A stretch of 5,620 nt of DNA from Desulfovibrionaceae bacterium (GCA_009778355.1 WRJY01000168.1:1-5620), one strand, 5' to 3'; positions 1 through 5,543 are shown, numbered from the stretch's first letter. A program made the numbers and translations. The notes: generated by a model from the sequence alone, not told the origin.

Positions 1-2
1 CT

Positions 3-140
3 TTGCGCGAACAGATCGCACAGCAAAGCGGCGGCGAGATCATGGGCACGAACAGACAACAGTTCTCGGCAATGATCGCGGACGAGACCAAACGGACGCG
101 GGAGTTGATAAAGACCGCCGGCGTGGACTTGCTGCACTGA
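3..140 (+). CDS. C-terminal end of a TctC/Bug-type tripartite tricarboxylate transporter substrate-binding protein (partial)
   Basis: The frame is open from the window edge to a TGA at 138-140 and gives 45 residues, starting LREQIAQQSGGEIMG and ending GVDLLH. The pattern of a short helix with QQ/GG, then 'G(T/S)…F…I..ET.R…LIK.AGV', is how Bug/TctC proteins usually end (the family has 'FAAFIRAE…W..VIK.AGI' at this place). Members are periplasmic proteins of about 320 residues that bind carboxylates, alone or with TctAB-type membrane subunits. They are greatly expanded in Burkholderiales. Only the tail is visible, so the ligand, signal peptide and partner genes cannot be judged. The gene converges with the minus-strand operon ending at 497. 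The assignment rests on the tail pattern alone and is moderately secure. Confidence 0.65.
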   Translation: MREQIAQQSGGEIMGTNRQQFSAMIADETKRTRELIKTAGVDLLH

Positions 141-142
141 GA

Positions 143-180
143 GCAGCGACACGGCGACCGCGCTACCCGTGCGCGGCTGC
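143..180 (+). terminator. weak hairpin downstream of the binding-protein gene
   Basis: Three bases after the stop codon lies an inverted repeat, CCGCGC (158-163) and GCGCGG (171-176), with a 7-base loop. An outer GCAGC (143-147) faces GCTGC (176-180), sharing base 176. Only a broken pyrimidine stretch follows (GTCTTTGCGCCTTTCCCC), without a proper T-run. It may be a poor intrinsic terminator or simply a stabilising 3' hairpin. Confidence 0.3.
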
Positions 181-341
181 GTCTTTGCGCCTTTCCCCTG
201 TGTGCCTTCATGGCATGGCCAGGTCGCGCAAGTCGACCAGTAAAACACCAGGAGGCGGACGTGGAACCGCTTCGGCGCGGGCTGTGGAACATTGCGCGGC
301 AAGGCGCATCCCTGCCGGCGCGCCTTTGGATAGCGCGAACA

Positions 342-363
342 GGCCCAAGCCTCTGGCTGGGCC
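342..363. repeat. imperfect GC-rich palindrome
   Basis: GGCCCAAGCC and GGCTGGGCC can pair over nine base pairs with one bulged A and a three-base loop (TCT). No T-run follows on either strand, so it is not a terminator by the usual rule. It lies in the middle of the gene-free stretch and could be structural in a repeated element. Confidence 0.35.
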
Positions 364-433
364 GCGCCCTGCAAGGGAGCGGACGCGGCAGGTGCATAGC
401 GCGCTCACCCAAATGGCGAGATCGATCGAAGTC

Positions 434-459
434 AAAAACCTCTGTGTCCATAAGAGGTT
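434..459 (-). terminator. probable Rho-independent terminator of the minus-strand operon
   Basis: On the minus strand AACCTCT (459-453), a nine-base loop and AGAGGTT (443-437) form a 7-bp stem. The last two stem T residues run into three more (TTTTT then GAC). It lies 37 bases after the stop of the exonuclease gene. The stem is only moderately GC-rich and the T-run is short, so termination may be incomplete. On the plus strand the hairpin is not followed by T residues, so it serves the minus strand only. Confidence 0.5.
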
Positions 460-496
460 CCGAGGGTAAACAAGCGCTCAACTGCCGTTTTTAGGT

Positions 497-1141
497 TCAA
501 TAATCCTCGTCGCCGCGCAGATCGCGCAGCCGCACGAAGGCCAGGGCGGCCATTACGGCGTCGTTCAGGGCGTCGTGGGCGTCGCGGGTGGGCAGGCCGA
601 GGTCGGCCATGATGGTGGCAAAGCGCAGGTCGATGTCGGCCTGGTCGTGCTGTTGGTAGGGGGGCAACTGGCGGAATTTGTAGTCGTAGTAAAGCTGCGA
701 AACCTCGATCTTCGGCTGCGGCAGCCCGATGCCCAGCAAGGGCTTGACGGCGCGGTTGATCATGGCGACGTCGAACTCCAGGTAATAGCCCACCAGGGGC
801 CGCGCGCCGATGAAGTGCAGCAGTTGGCGCATGGCCTCGGGCGCCGGCAGGCCGGCGGCCACGTCCTGCTGGCGCAGGCGGTGGACGCGAATGCTTTCGG
901 GCGACACGGCTTTTTCGGGCCGGATCAGCAGTTCCAGCCGCTGGCTGGTGAGGATGCGGTTGCCCTGGATGCGCACTGCGCCGATGGAGATGATTTCGTC
1001 GGTGCGCGTGTTCAGGCCGGTGGTCTCGCAATCCAGCGCCACCCACTCGCGCGCGGGCGGCGGGTCGAACAGAAAGCTCCACTCCGTGCCCTGCAACTGG
1101 CGTTGCCGCCGGTTCCGCTGGAACGAGTCGAACAGGCTCAT
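497..1141 (-). CDS. 3'-5' exonuclease, DnaQ/DEDD family (DNA polymerase III epsilon-like)
   Basis: This 214-residue protein has the DEDD exonuclease motifs. Exo I is ALDCETTGL with metal-binding D37 and E39. Exo II surrounds F123-D124 in GYYLEFDVAMINRAV. Exo III is HDALNDAVMAAL with H189 and D194, making it the DEDDh type. Such enzymes remove nucleotides from 3' ends of DNA or RNA; the substrate of this branch is unknown to me. The roughly 30-residue head (MSLFDSFQRNRRQRQLQ…) is basic and precedes the fold; there is no long C-terminal tail like the polymerase-binding region of DnaQ itself, so a replicative role is unlikely. The ATG at 1141 lies 14 bases after the stop of the DUF294 gene with only a weak GGAA as ribosome-binding site. 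The frame stays open far upstream, but that part is a shadow of the neighbouring gene. Pairing with a cNMP/CBS/DUF294 protein is a recurring arrangement in proteobacteria and suggests a joint function. Confidence 0.9.
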   Translation of the reverse strand: MSLFDSFQRNRRQRQLQGTEWSFLFDPPPAREWVALDCETTGLNTRTDEIISIGAVRIQGNRILTSQRLELLIRPEKAVSPESIRVHRLRQQDVAAGLPAPEAMRQLLHFIGARPLVGYYLEFDVAMINRAVKPLLGIGLPQPKIEVSQLYYDYKFRQLPPYQQHDQADIDLRFATIMADLGLPTRDAHDALNDAVMAALAFVRLRDLRGDEDY

Positions 1142-1155
1142 GCGCGTTTCCAGGG

Positions 1156-2976
1156 TCAGATGGAACCGAGTTTGAAGCGGTGCCGCAACTGCGCCTTGAG
1201 CCGCTTGACCACGCCCAGCGCGTCCTTGAGCAGGTCGCGCTCCAGGGTGGACAGCGTTTTTGGATCGACTGCGCCCGACACCGGCTCGCCCTTGTCGATT
1301 TCGGCCAGCCCGGCCTGGAGCCGGATCGACATGAACAGTTGCAGGGCGTTGGTCAGCTCGCTGCCCATCGCCGGGCTGAGGGCCTGGGCCTCCACCAGCG
1401 CCGCGATGCGCGCCGTGGTGGCGGTTTCCTGCAGGCGGTGCGCCAGCGCCAGGCTGCGCACGCCGTGCACCAGCGGGAAGATGCCTTCTTTCTTCAGGTT
1501 CACGCGGTCGGCGGTGTCGCCGATCAGGCGCAGCCACCAGCCGCCGCCGCTGCCGCTGAACAGGTCGATGGCCGCCGCGAAGCGCGCCAGCATCACGTCG
1601 CTGTCGGTGGCCAGCGTCCACAGCGCATCGCGCACCTGCTCCAGCAAGCGCGCGTCGCCGGCCACGGCGTGCGCGTCCAGAAAAATGGCCAGGTTCATCA
1701 GGCTGTCGGGGTCTGGCATCACCAGCCATTGGCGCACGGCCTGGGCGAATGCCGACGCGGGCATGCGCCACGCCGGGTTGTTGAGCATGATGCGGCCCGG
1801 GCACGGCGGGTAGCCGAAGCGTTCCAGCGCGTCGGAAAATCGCTGGCAGATCGCTTCCAGGTCAGCCGGCGGCTGGTAGCCGTCGCGCAGGATCAGGGCG
1901 TTGTCCTGATCGGTCTTGAGCAACTGTTCGCCGCGTCCTTCGCTGCCCATGACGACCAGGCAACTGCCCGCCACCAAGTCGGGCGGCGCGATGAACTGCC
2001 AGGCGCGCTCGAACAGGCGCGCGTTCAAATCCTGCACCAGGCGCGCGATCAGCATCACGCGGGCGCCATTGCGGAATTGCCGCCGGATCATGCCGGTGAC
2101 CTGCTGCGCGGCCTCGGCCAGTTCGTCGATGGTGGCGGCGTCGTCGATGCGCTGGCTGATGAGCATCGAGTGGTTGGACAGAAAGCTGAACAAGTCCAGC
2201 GCCTCCAGCACGCCCAGCACGCGCTCGCCCTCGGCCACCACCACGCGGTGGATGTGGTGGCGCACCATCACCGCCAGCGCGTCGCCCACCTGGTCGGACG
2301 GGCGCACGCAGATCAGCGACCAGTTGGCCAGTTCGCCGACGGCAATCCGATCGAGCGGCCGCTCCTGCAATATGGCCTGTTGCAGCGTGTTGGTGGTGAA
2401 GATGCCCAGCCGCGGCGGGTTGCTGGCGGCGTCTTGCACCAGCACGTTGGTGGTGCGCTCCTTCTGGAACAGGCGCACCACCGACACCAGATCGGTGGAC
2501 GCATCGACGATGTGCGCGGGCCGCACGAAAGCCTCGTCCACGCGCGACAGGTTCAGCGATTGCATCTCGTCGCCGCGCTGGCGCTGGCCGGCGGCGCTCA
2601 GCTTGGCGCCGAGGTCGGAAAACAGCAGCGCGCCGAAGTCGGCATTGGCGGCAATCAAGTCCTTGATGGTCTGGCGCGCCAGCTCGTAGGCCAGCACCTC
2701 CTCGGTGGCCACGAAGCGGCTGCTCGTTTTGCCGGCCACCAGTCCGCGCCCGTCAAAGCTGTCGTCCGGCCCGTAGCTGGCTGCCAGCTCGTCGCCGTCG
2801 TATTGCGCCACGTTGCCCTTGATGATGACGAACAGATGGGTCGGCGCGGAGCCGACGTCCAAAATCACCTCATCGCGGCGAAAGTACGCCACGTCCACGT
2901 TGTCGCGCACCAGGCGCTGCTGCTCCTGCGTCAGGCAGTCGAACGGCGAGGCGGCGAAGTTGAAGGCATTGGGCAT
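1156..2976 (-). CDS. cNMP-binding/CBS-pair/DUF294 nucleotidyltransferase-like signalling protein
   Basis: This soluble 606-residue protein has four parts. Residues about 13-120 form a cyclic-nucleotide-binding-like jelly roll (EVILDVGSAPTHLFVIIKG, then SSRFVATEEV with R87). Residues about 150-270 form a CBS pair (TNVLVQDAASNPPRLGIFTT; HIHRVVVAEGERVLGVLEALD). Residues about 280-435 are the DUF294 nucleotidyltransferase-like domain with GSEGRGEQ (344-351) and TDQDNA (355-360), which is the GSx10DxD pattern of GlnD-type transferases with D356 and D358. Residues about 450-600 are the DUF294 C-terminal helical domain. By family knowledge it would sense nucleotides and may transfer a nucleotidyl group to a partner; the target is unknown. 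The usual Glu of the cNMP phosphate-binding cassette is not obvious (FDGRGLV instead of FGE), so cAMP binding is uncertain. The ATG at 2976 is the first usable start after an in-frame TGA, though it has no clear Shine-Dalgarno. The gene sits 41 bases after the RES gene and 14 before the exonuclease gene. Confidence 0.92.
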   Translation of the reverse strand: MPNAFNFAASPFDCLTQEQQRLVRDNVDVAYFRRDEVILDVGSAPTHLFVIIKGNVAQYDGDELAASYGPDDSFDGRGLVAGKTSSRFVATEEVLAYELARQTIKDLIAANADFGALLFSDLGAKLSAAGQRQRGDEMQSLNLSRVDEAFVRPAHIVDASTDLVSVVRLFQKERTTNVLVQDAASNPPRLGIFTTNTLQQAILQERPLDRIAVGELANWSLICVRPSDQVGDALAVMVRHHIHRVVVAEGERVLGVLEALDLFSFLSNHSMLISQRIDDAATIDELAEAAQQVTGMIRRQFRNGARVMLIARLVQDLNARLFERAWQFIAPPDLVAGSCLVVMGSEGRGEQLLKTDQDNALILRDGYQPPADLEAICQRFSDALERFGYPPCPGRIMLNNPAWRMPASAFAQAVRQWLVMPDPDSLMNLAIFLDAHAVAGDARLLEQVRDALWTLATDSDVMLARFAAAIDLFSGSGGGWWLRLIGDTADRVNLKKEGIFPLVHGVRSLALAHRLQETATTARIAALVEAQALSPAMGSELTNALQLFMSIRLQAGLAEIDKGEPVSGAVDPKTLSTLERDLLKDALGVVKRLKAQLRHRFKLGSI

Positions 2977-3017
2977 GGCGGGTACAGCGTACAGAACATC
3001 CAGTCAGTTTATTGGGC

Positions 3018-3665
3018 TCAGGCAACCTCGATGCCCGCGCGCAGCGCGGCCTTCATCACGGCGTCGCGCAGCGTCGGGTTTCTGGCCAGCGGGCCGCCCA
3101 TGCGCGCGCCGATCAACGCGCCGGCCAGCCGGTCGCCGAACAGCAGCAGCGCGCGGTCACGGTCGCGCTGGCGCGACATCCACAGCAGGCCGTCGGCGTC
3201 GGCACACTGGCGGTGCAGCGCCTCGGCCCAGCGGGCGGTGAGCGGGTAGTCCCGCGCCGGGCTGGCGATCAATTCGCTTTTGGGGATTTTCAGGCGGTGC
3301 AGGCCCTCGCTGGTCAGGTCCACCAGCTTCAACTCGCGGCCCGGCGCGATCTGGCCGTGGCCGCGTTGCGCGAAGCCGTCCAGATCGACGAACTTGTCGG
3401 CGGCGTCGATCGGCACGTCGTGGAACACGGTCTCGAAGATGGCGCAATCCAGGGTCGAACCGCCGTACAGGTAGGGCATGATCTTGCCCGCAACGTCCCG
3501 GATCGGCGCGAAGCGGGTCGGCTTGCGCGGCTGCCCCGCGCCGTCAACGCCCGGATTGAAGCTTTCGGGCGCAAACGCCGTGTCGTGGATGACATGGATC
3601 ACCCGCCCGGCAGGCCAGCGGTCGAACAGCGGGTTCAGCGGCGCAACCGGCGCGCGGCAGATCAA
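3018..3665 (-). CDS. RES-domain protein, probable NAD+-degrading toxin
   Basis: The 215-residue product contains a RES domain, named for conserved Arg, Glu and Ser. The visible blocks are TRFAPIRD (R51), MPYLYGGSTLDCAIFETVFHD (tyrosines 65/67 and E78) and DGLLWMSRQRDRDRALLLFGDR (S164). Characterised RES toxins of the RES-Xre and MbcT-MbcA types are cytoplasmic NAD+ phosphorylases or glycohydrolases that deplete NAD+ and stop growth. The start is TTG at 3665: an in-frame TGA lies seven codons upstream, no ATG or GTG intervenes, and a strong GAGGAG (3679-3674) stands 8 bases before it. The TTG overlaps the stop of the preceding gene (TTGA, 3662-3665), so translation is probably coupled and toxin made at a lower rate than antitoxin. 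The name-giving residues all appear present, so the toxin looks intact. The domain call is strong; toxin activity is inferred from the family. Confidence 0.88.
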   Translation of the reverse strand: MICRAPVAPLNPLFDRWPAGRVIHVIHDTAFAPESFNPGVDGAGQPRKPTRFAPIRDVAGKIMPYLYGGSTLDCAIFETVFHDVPIDAADKFVDLDGFAQRGHGQIAPGRELKLVDLTSEGLHRLKIPKSELIASPARDYPLTARWAEALHRQCADADGLLWMSRQRDRDRALLLFGDRLAGALIGARMGGPLARNPTLRDAVMKAALRAGIEVA

Positions 3666-4336
3666 GCCGCGCTCTCCTCGGCGTCACGGCGGGCGGCTTC
3701 GATGACGGCTTGCGGGTCGCGCTCCAGCAGATCGACTGGACGGGCGCTGCCGGCCAGCCAGCCGTTACTGGACGTGAACCAGAGCGCCAGCTTCCACGGC
3801 GCCTTGCGGTCGCCGAAGGCTTCGAGCACCGGCTGAATGGCTTTGACCGGCTTGCCGTTCTCGAATTGAAAGGCGGGGAACACGTCGCGCTCGCGCGCGG
3901 TCTTGTCCGGGTGCGGCACGGCAAAGACCTGGCGGCGCTTGCGCCAGTTGTCGGCCAGGGCCGAGCGGTTGCTGGCCTGGGACTTGTTCATTTCGGCCAG
4001 TTGCTGCGCCGTGAAATAACCGAACTCGTTGAGCACGCGGGCGCGCCGGCTGGCCAGGCGCTGCGCCATCTCCGTTTCAGCCGCGCTGGGCGCGACCATG
4101 CGGGCGGCCATGAAATCGACCATTTCCTCCATGCGTCGCTGGCGCACGGCGGCGATCTTTTCGGACAGCAGGCGGTCCAGCAGCGGCAGCGAGGCCAGCA
4201 AGGTTCTGGAGGCCGCTTCGCTTGCCGCTTCGATCACGAAAGTCCGGCTTCCGCCTGGGCGGCGCGCGCCGCCGTCGCGGTAGGGATGCACGGTGAGCAT
4301 GTCGCCGTGCAGCGTGGCCAGGGTGGCTTGATTCAT
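3662..4336 (-). CDS. putative antitoxin of the RES toxin, Xre/MbcA/ParS-like C-terminal region
   Basis: The 224-residue soluble protein directly precedes the RES gene and overlaps it by four bases, the standard position for the antitoxin. Residues about 55-100 are helical and charged (LLDRLLSEKIAAVRQRRMEE). Residues about 102-140 (GYFTAQQLAEMNKSQASNR, then WRKRRQVFAV) look like a helix-turn-helix with a basic recognition region. Residues about 150-220 (VLEAFGDRKAPWKLALWF, then NGWLAGSARPVDLLERDP and EAARR) resemble the DUF2384/ParS toxin-binding domain, where 'W…WL.g.rP.dLL' is typical. It would bind and neutralise the toxin and repress its own promoter, whose palindromic operator lies just upstream. 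The ATG at 4336 is supported by GGAG 8 bases before it. It is longer than classical Xre antitoxins (about 120-160 residues) and its N-terminus is not a recognisable Xre domain. Antitoxin role is inferred from position, operator and C-terminal similarity; a plain hypothetical protein is the fallback. Confidence 0.75.
   Translation of the reverse strand: MNQATLATLHGDMLTVHPYRDGGARRPGGSRTFVIEAASEAASRTLLASLPLLDRLLSEKIAAVRQRRMEEMVDFMAARMVAPSAAETEMAQRLASRRARVLNEFGYFTAQQLAEMNKSQASNRSALADNWRKRRQVFAVPHPDKTARERDVFPAFQFENGKPVKAIQPVLEAFGDRKAPWKLALWFTSSNGWLAGSARPVDLLERDPQAVIEAARRDAEESAA
3674..3679 (-). promoter_or_regulatory. Shine-Dalgarno deciding the TTG start of the RES gene
   Basis: GAGGAG on the minus strand lies within the last codons of the upstream gene and 8 bases before TTG (3665-3663). 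It is the strongest ribosome-binding site in the operon. It makes the unusual TTG start credible, and the next methionine (residue 63) would delete the front of the RES domain. Confidence 0.7.
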
Positions 4337-4344
4337 GATGTGCG

Positions 4345-4348
4345 CTCC
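4345..4348 (-). promoter_or_regulatory. ribosome-binding site of the antitoxin gene
   Basis: GGAG on the minus strand, 8 bases before the ATG at 4336, sits directly beside the operator arm at 4349. It favours this start over the next methionine (residue 13), which has no comparable site. Confidence 0.65.
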
Positions 4349-4370
4349 GTTGATTGAATATTACATCAAC
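4349..4370. promoter_or_regulatory. 22-bp palindromic operator over the -10 of the toxin-antitoxin promoter
   Basis: GTTGAT (4349-4354) and ATCAAC (4365-4370) are exact inverse arms around a centre AATATT (4357-4362) that is itself palindromic and exactly in the middle. Eighteen of 22 positions are symmetric. It covers the -10 box, so a dimeric repressor here would block transcription. The likely binder is the antitoxin, alone or with the toxin. Confidence 0.65.
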
Positions 4371-4386
4371 AGATCAAACAGGTCAA
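4358..4386 (-). promoter_or_regulatory. sigma-70-type promoter of the toxin-antitoxin operon
   Basis: On the minus strand TTGACC (4386-4381, five of six to the -35 consensus) is followed by a 17-base spacer and TAATAT (4363-4358, four of six to the -10 consensus). Transcription would start near 4350, leaving a leader of about 15 bases with the GGAG site. The region is markedly AT-rich compared with the surrounding coding DNA. Confidence 0.65.
4364..4386 (-). repeat. tandem TTGA half-sites upstream of the operator
   Basis: Reading the minus strand from 4386, TTGACCTG, then TTGATCTG (4377-4370), then TTGATG (4369-4364) repeat the same core at steps of 9 and 8 bases. The last overlaps the left arm of the palindrome. 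They could be extra binding sites for the same repressor, placed in the promoter spacer and -35. Confidence 0.5.
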
Positions 4387-4404
4387 AATCGGCGCTTCCG
4401 CGCC
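4385..4404 (-). terminator. compact GNRA-loop terminator after the isomerase gene
   Basis: On the minus strand GGCGC (4404-4400), loop GGAA, and GCGCC (4395-4391) form a five-bp all-GC stem closed by a GNRA-type tetraloop, followed by GATTTT. It begins three bases after the TAG stop of the isomerase gene. The T-run is only four bases, so efficiency is uncertain. It would separate the YbaK-isomerase operon from the toxin-antitoxin operon, whose -35 box starts inside the T-run. Confidence 0.5.
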
Positions 4405-4407
4405 ACG

Positions 4408-5028
4408 CTACTTCGCCACGCTTGCCGCTGCTGCCCAGGCGCGGTCCAGCGCGGCGTCGCCCTGCAACTGCGCGCGCAGCATGGGCAGCGCGTCCAGCCC
4501 CCAGAACAGGCGCCCGTCCACGCCGTAAGTCGGCACGCCGAACACGTCGGCGGCGATGGCGGCATCGGTCTCGGCGCGCAGCGTTTGCTTCACGGCATCG
4601 CTGGCGGGGTCGAGCGCCGGGGCCAGCGTTTCAGTGAGCGCCTGAACGCGGGCCGGGTCGTCCGCCGCCGCGCCGCCGCGCCACACGTGGCGAAAGATGG
4701 TTTCGCACACGTAGCGATTGGGCGCCCCTTGCTTGGCGCAAGCGTGCGCCAGCCGCAGCAGCGCCAGCGGGTTGAACGGGTGCGCGGCGGGCCATTGCAG
4801 CGGCAGGCCAAGCTGCGCGGCCTGCCAGCTTGTGTGACGGCGGATCCAGTCGCGCTTGGGCGCAATCGCCACCGGCGCGACCTGAGCGTGGTGCTTGAGC
4901 AGCGCCGCGAACAGGATGGGGCGGTAGCGCACCTCGTAACCCAAGCCTTCGAGCGCTTGCGGCAGGCGCTCGAAGGCCAGATAGGCGTAGGGCGAGATGA
5001 AATCGAACCAGAAGTCGATGTGTTTCAT
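4408..5028 (-). CDS. 2-hydroxychromene-2-carboxylate isomerase family protein (DsbA fold, GST kappa-like)
   Basis: This 206-residue protein has the thioredoxin/DsbA fold layout of the kappa-class family. It opens with IDFWFDFISPYAYLAFERL, where S12 takes the place of the catalytic serine that binds glutathione in NahD. A helical insert follows (PKRDWIRRH; HPFNPLALLRLAHA). Near the end comes the cis-proline loop FGVPTYGVDGRLFWGLDAL (P166, W176). NahD isomerises 2-hydroxychromene-2-carboxylate in naphthalene breakdown with glutathione as cofactor. Here no aromatic-degradation genes are nearby, so the substrate is open and a general glutathione-dependent isomerase is safer. The ATG at 5028 overlaps the stop of the YbaK-like gene (ATGA, 5025-5028) and has AAGGA seven bases before it, pointing to translational coupling. 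The length is normal for the family. Confidence 0.9.
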   Translation of the reverse strand: MKHIDFWFDFISPYAYLAFERLPQALEGLGYEVRYRPILFAALLKHHAQVAPVAIAPKRDWIRRHTSWQAAQLGLPLQWPAAHPFNPLALLRLAHACAKQGAPNRYVCETIFRHVWRGGAAADDPARVQALTETLAPALDPASDAVKQTLRAETDAAIAADVFGVPTYGVDGRLFWGLDALPMLRAQLQGDAALDRAWAAAASVAK

Positions 5029-5543
5029 GGGGGTTCCTTTGCCAGTGCCACGTCCGCCGCCGGCGCGCCGGTCAGGCGCTCCAAATCAGACGGAGTCAGC
5101 TTGAACACGCCGTGGGGGTGTCCGGCGGCGGCCCAGATTTCGTCGAAGCGGTACAAATCGCGGTCGATCAGCGTCACCGGCGGTTCGGCGTGCGCCACCG
5201 GCGACACGCCGCCGATCGAGAACCCCGTCTTCAGCTTCACGAACCCGGCGTCGGCGCGGCCAATCTTGCCGACCAGCGCCGCCACTTTTTTCTCGTCCAC
5301 GCGGCGGTCGCCGCTGGTAATCACCAGCACCGCCGCGTCATCGCTCTTGCGACGGAAGATGATGCTCTTGGCGATCTGCCCAACGTCGATGCCCAGCGCA
5401 TCCGCCGCCTGGCTGGCGGTGCGCGCGGCGGCGTTCAGCATGACCGGCGCATGCGCATGACCCGCCTCGCGCAGCGCTGCCATCACGCGCTGCACGCCTT
5501 CGGGCAGATCGTGCGGCTCCAGCGGCGAGTCAGACGGGTTCAC
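5025..5543 (-). CDS. YbaK/EbsC family protein, probable aminoacyl-tRNA deacylase
   Basis: From the GTG at 5543 the product has 172 residues and spans the YbaK/ProX-like fold: LPEGVQRVMAAL, then ARTASQAADALG, then IAKSIIFRRK with the family lysine (K59), TSGDRRVDEKKVAALVGK, and the GGVSP loop (111-115) near the active site. Family members hydrolyse tRNAs charged with the wrong amino acid (for example Cys-tRNA(Pro) or Ala-tRNA(Pro)) in the cytoplasm; the exact tRNA cannot be told from here. The start is uncertain. The frame stays open through a TTG at 5618 to the window edge, but the stretch before 5543 is AT-richer, contains a palindrome and reads like non-coding DNA. The GTG lacks a clear Shine-Dalgarno. 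Homologues begin about a dozen residues before the LPEGVQRV block, which suits GTG 5543. The gene is coupled to the isomerase by a 4-base overlap. Confidence 0.88.
   Translation of the reverse strand: MNPSDSPLEPHDLPEGVQRVMAALREAGHAHAPVMLNAAARTASQAADALGIDVGQIAKSIIFRRKSDDAAVLVITSGDRRVDEKKVAALVGKIGRADAGFVKLKTGFSIGGVSPVAHAEPPVTLIDRDLYRFDEIWAAAGHPHGVFKLTPSDLERLTGAPAADVALAKEPP

Larger units (their letters stand above)
141..433. other. gene-free convergent intergenic stretch, candidate dispersed repeat
   Basis: No coding sequence here is convincing. Open frames exist on both strands (185-469 and 210-494 on plus, 208-435 on minus), but they overlap each other, are rich in Arg/Ala/Pro/Gly, have no recognisable domain, and lack a good ribosome-binding site with a matching start. 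The part between 215 and 433 begins and ends with related sequence: 215-234 begins ATGGCCAGG and ends AAGTC, while 413-433 begins ATGGCGAGA and ends AAGTC, with about 16 of 20 positions alike and one extra base. It also holds an imperfect hairpin at 342-363 (GGCCCAAGCC facing GGCTGGGCC). This could be an intergenic repeat or a decayed remnant. The long-range structure is seen; the repeat status is a guess. Confidence 0.3.

Noticed and set aside
185..494. Short open frames of 75-94 codons on both strands in the convergent intergenic region
   Set aside because: Mutually overlapping, no domain, composition of random GC-rich translation. A GGAGG near 251 precedes a GTG, but the resulting peptide has no recognisable feature and its frame runs through the terminator hairpin.
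1142..1804. In-frame extension of the exonuclease gene upstream to 1804
   Set aside because: The extension reads as low-complexity Arg/Ala/Gly/Pro sequence and overlaps the coding end of DUF294. The exonuclease fold starts after ATG 1141.
575..1813. Plus-strand open frame of 412 codons opposite the exonuclease and DUF294 genes
   Set aside because: Antisense shadow without domain or plausible ribosome-binding site; the minus strand carries the recognisable proteins.
2977..3017. Possible separate promoter for the DUF294 gene in the 41-bp gap
   Set aside because: A TGTAC direct repeat and AATAAA-like AT-rich bases are present, but I found no convincing -35/-10 pair with proper spacing.
1180..3249. 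Very long plus-strand open frame (689 codons) opposite the DUF294 gene
   Set aside because: It is rich in His, Gln, Arg, Ala and Val with no domain, and it lies antisense to a gene with clear cNMP, CBS and DUF294 domains. In GC-rich DNA the antisense frame of a real gene is often open.
4354..5460. Plus-strand open frame of 368 codons opposite the isomerase and YbaK-like genes
   Set aside because: Shadow frame of low-complexity composition that begins inside the toxin-antitoxin promoter; no domain seen.
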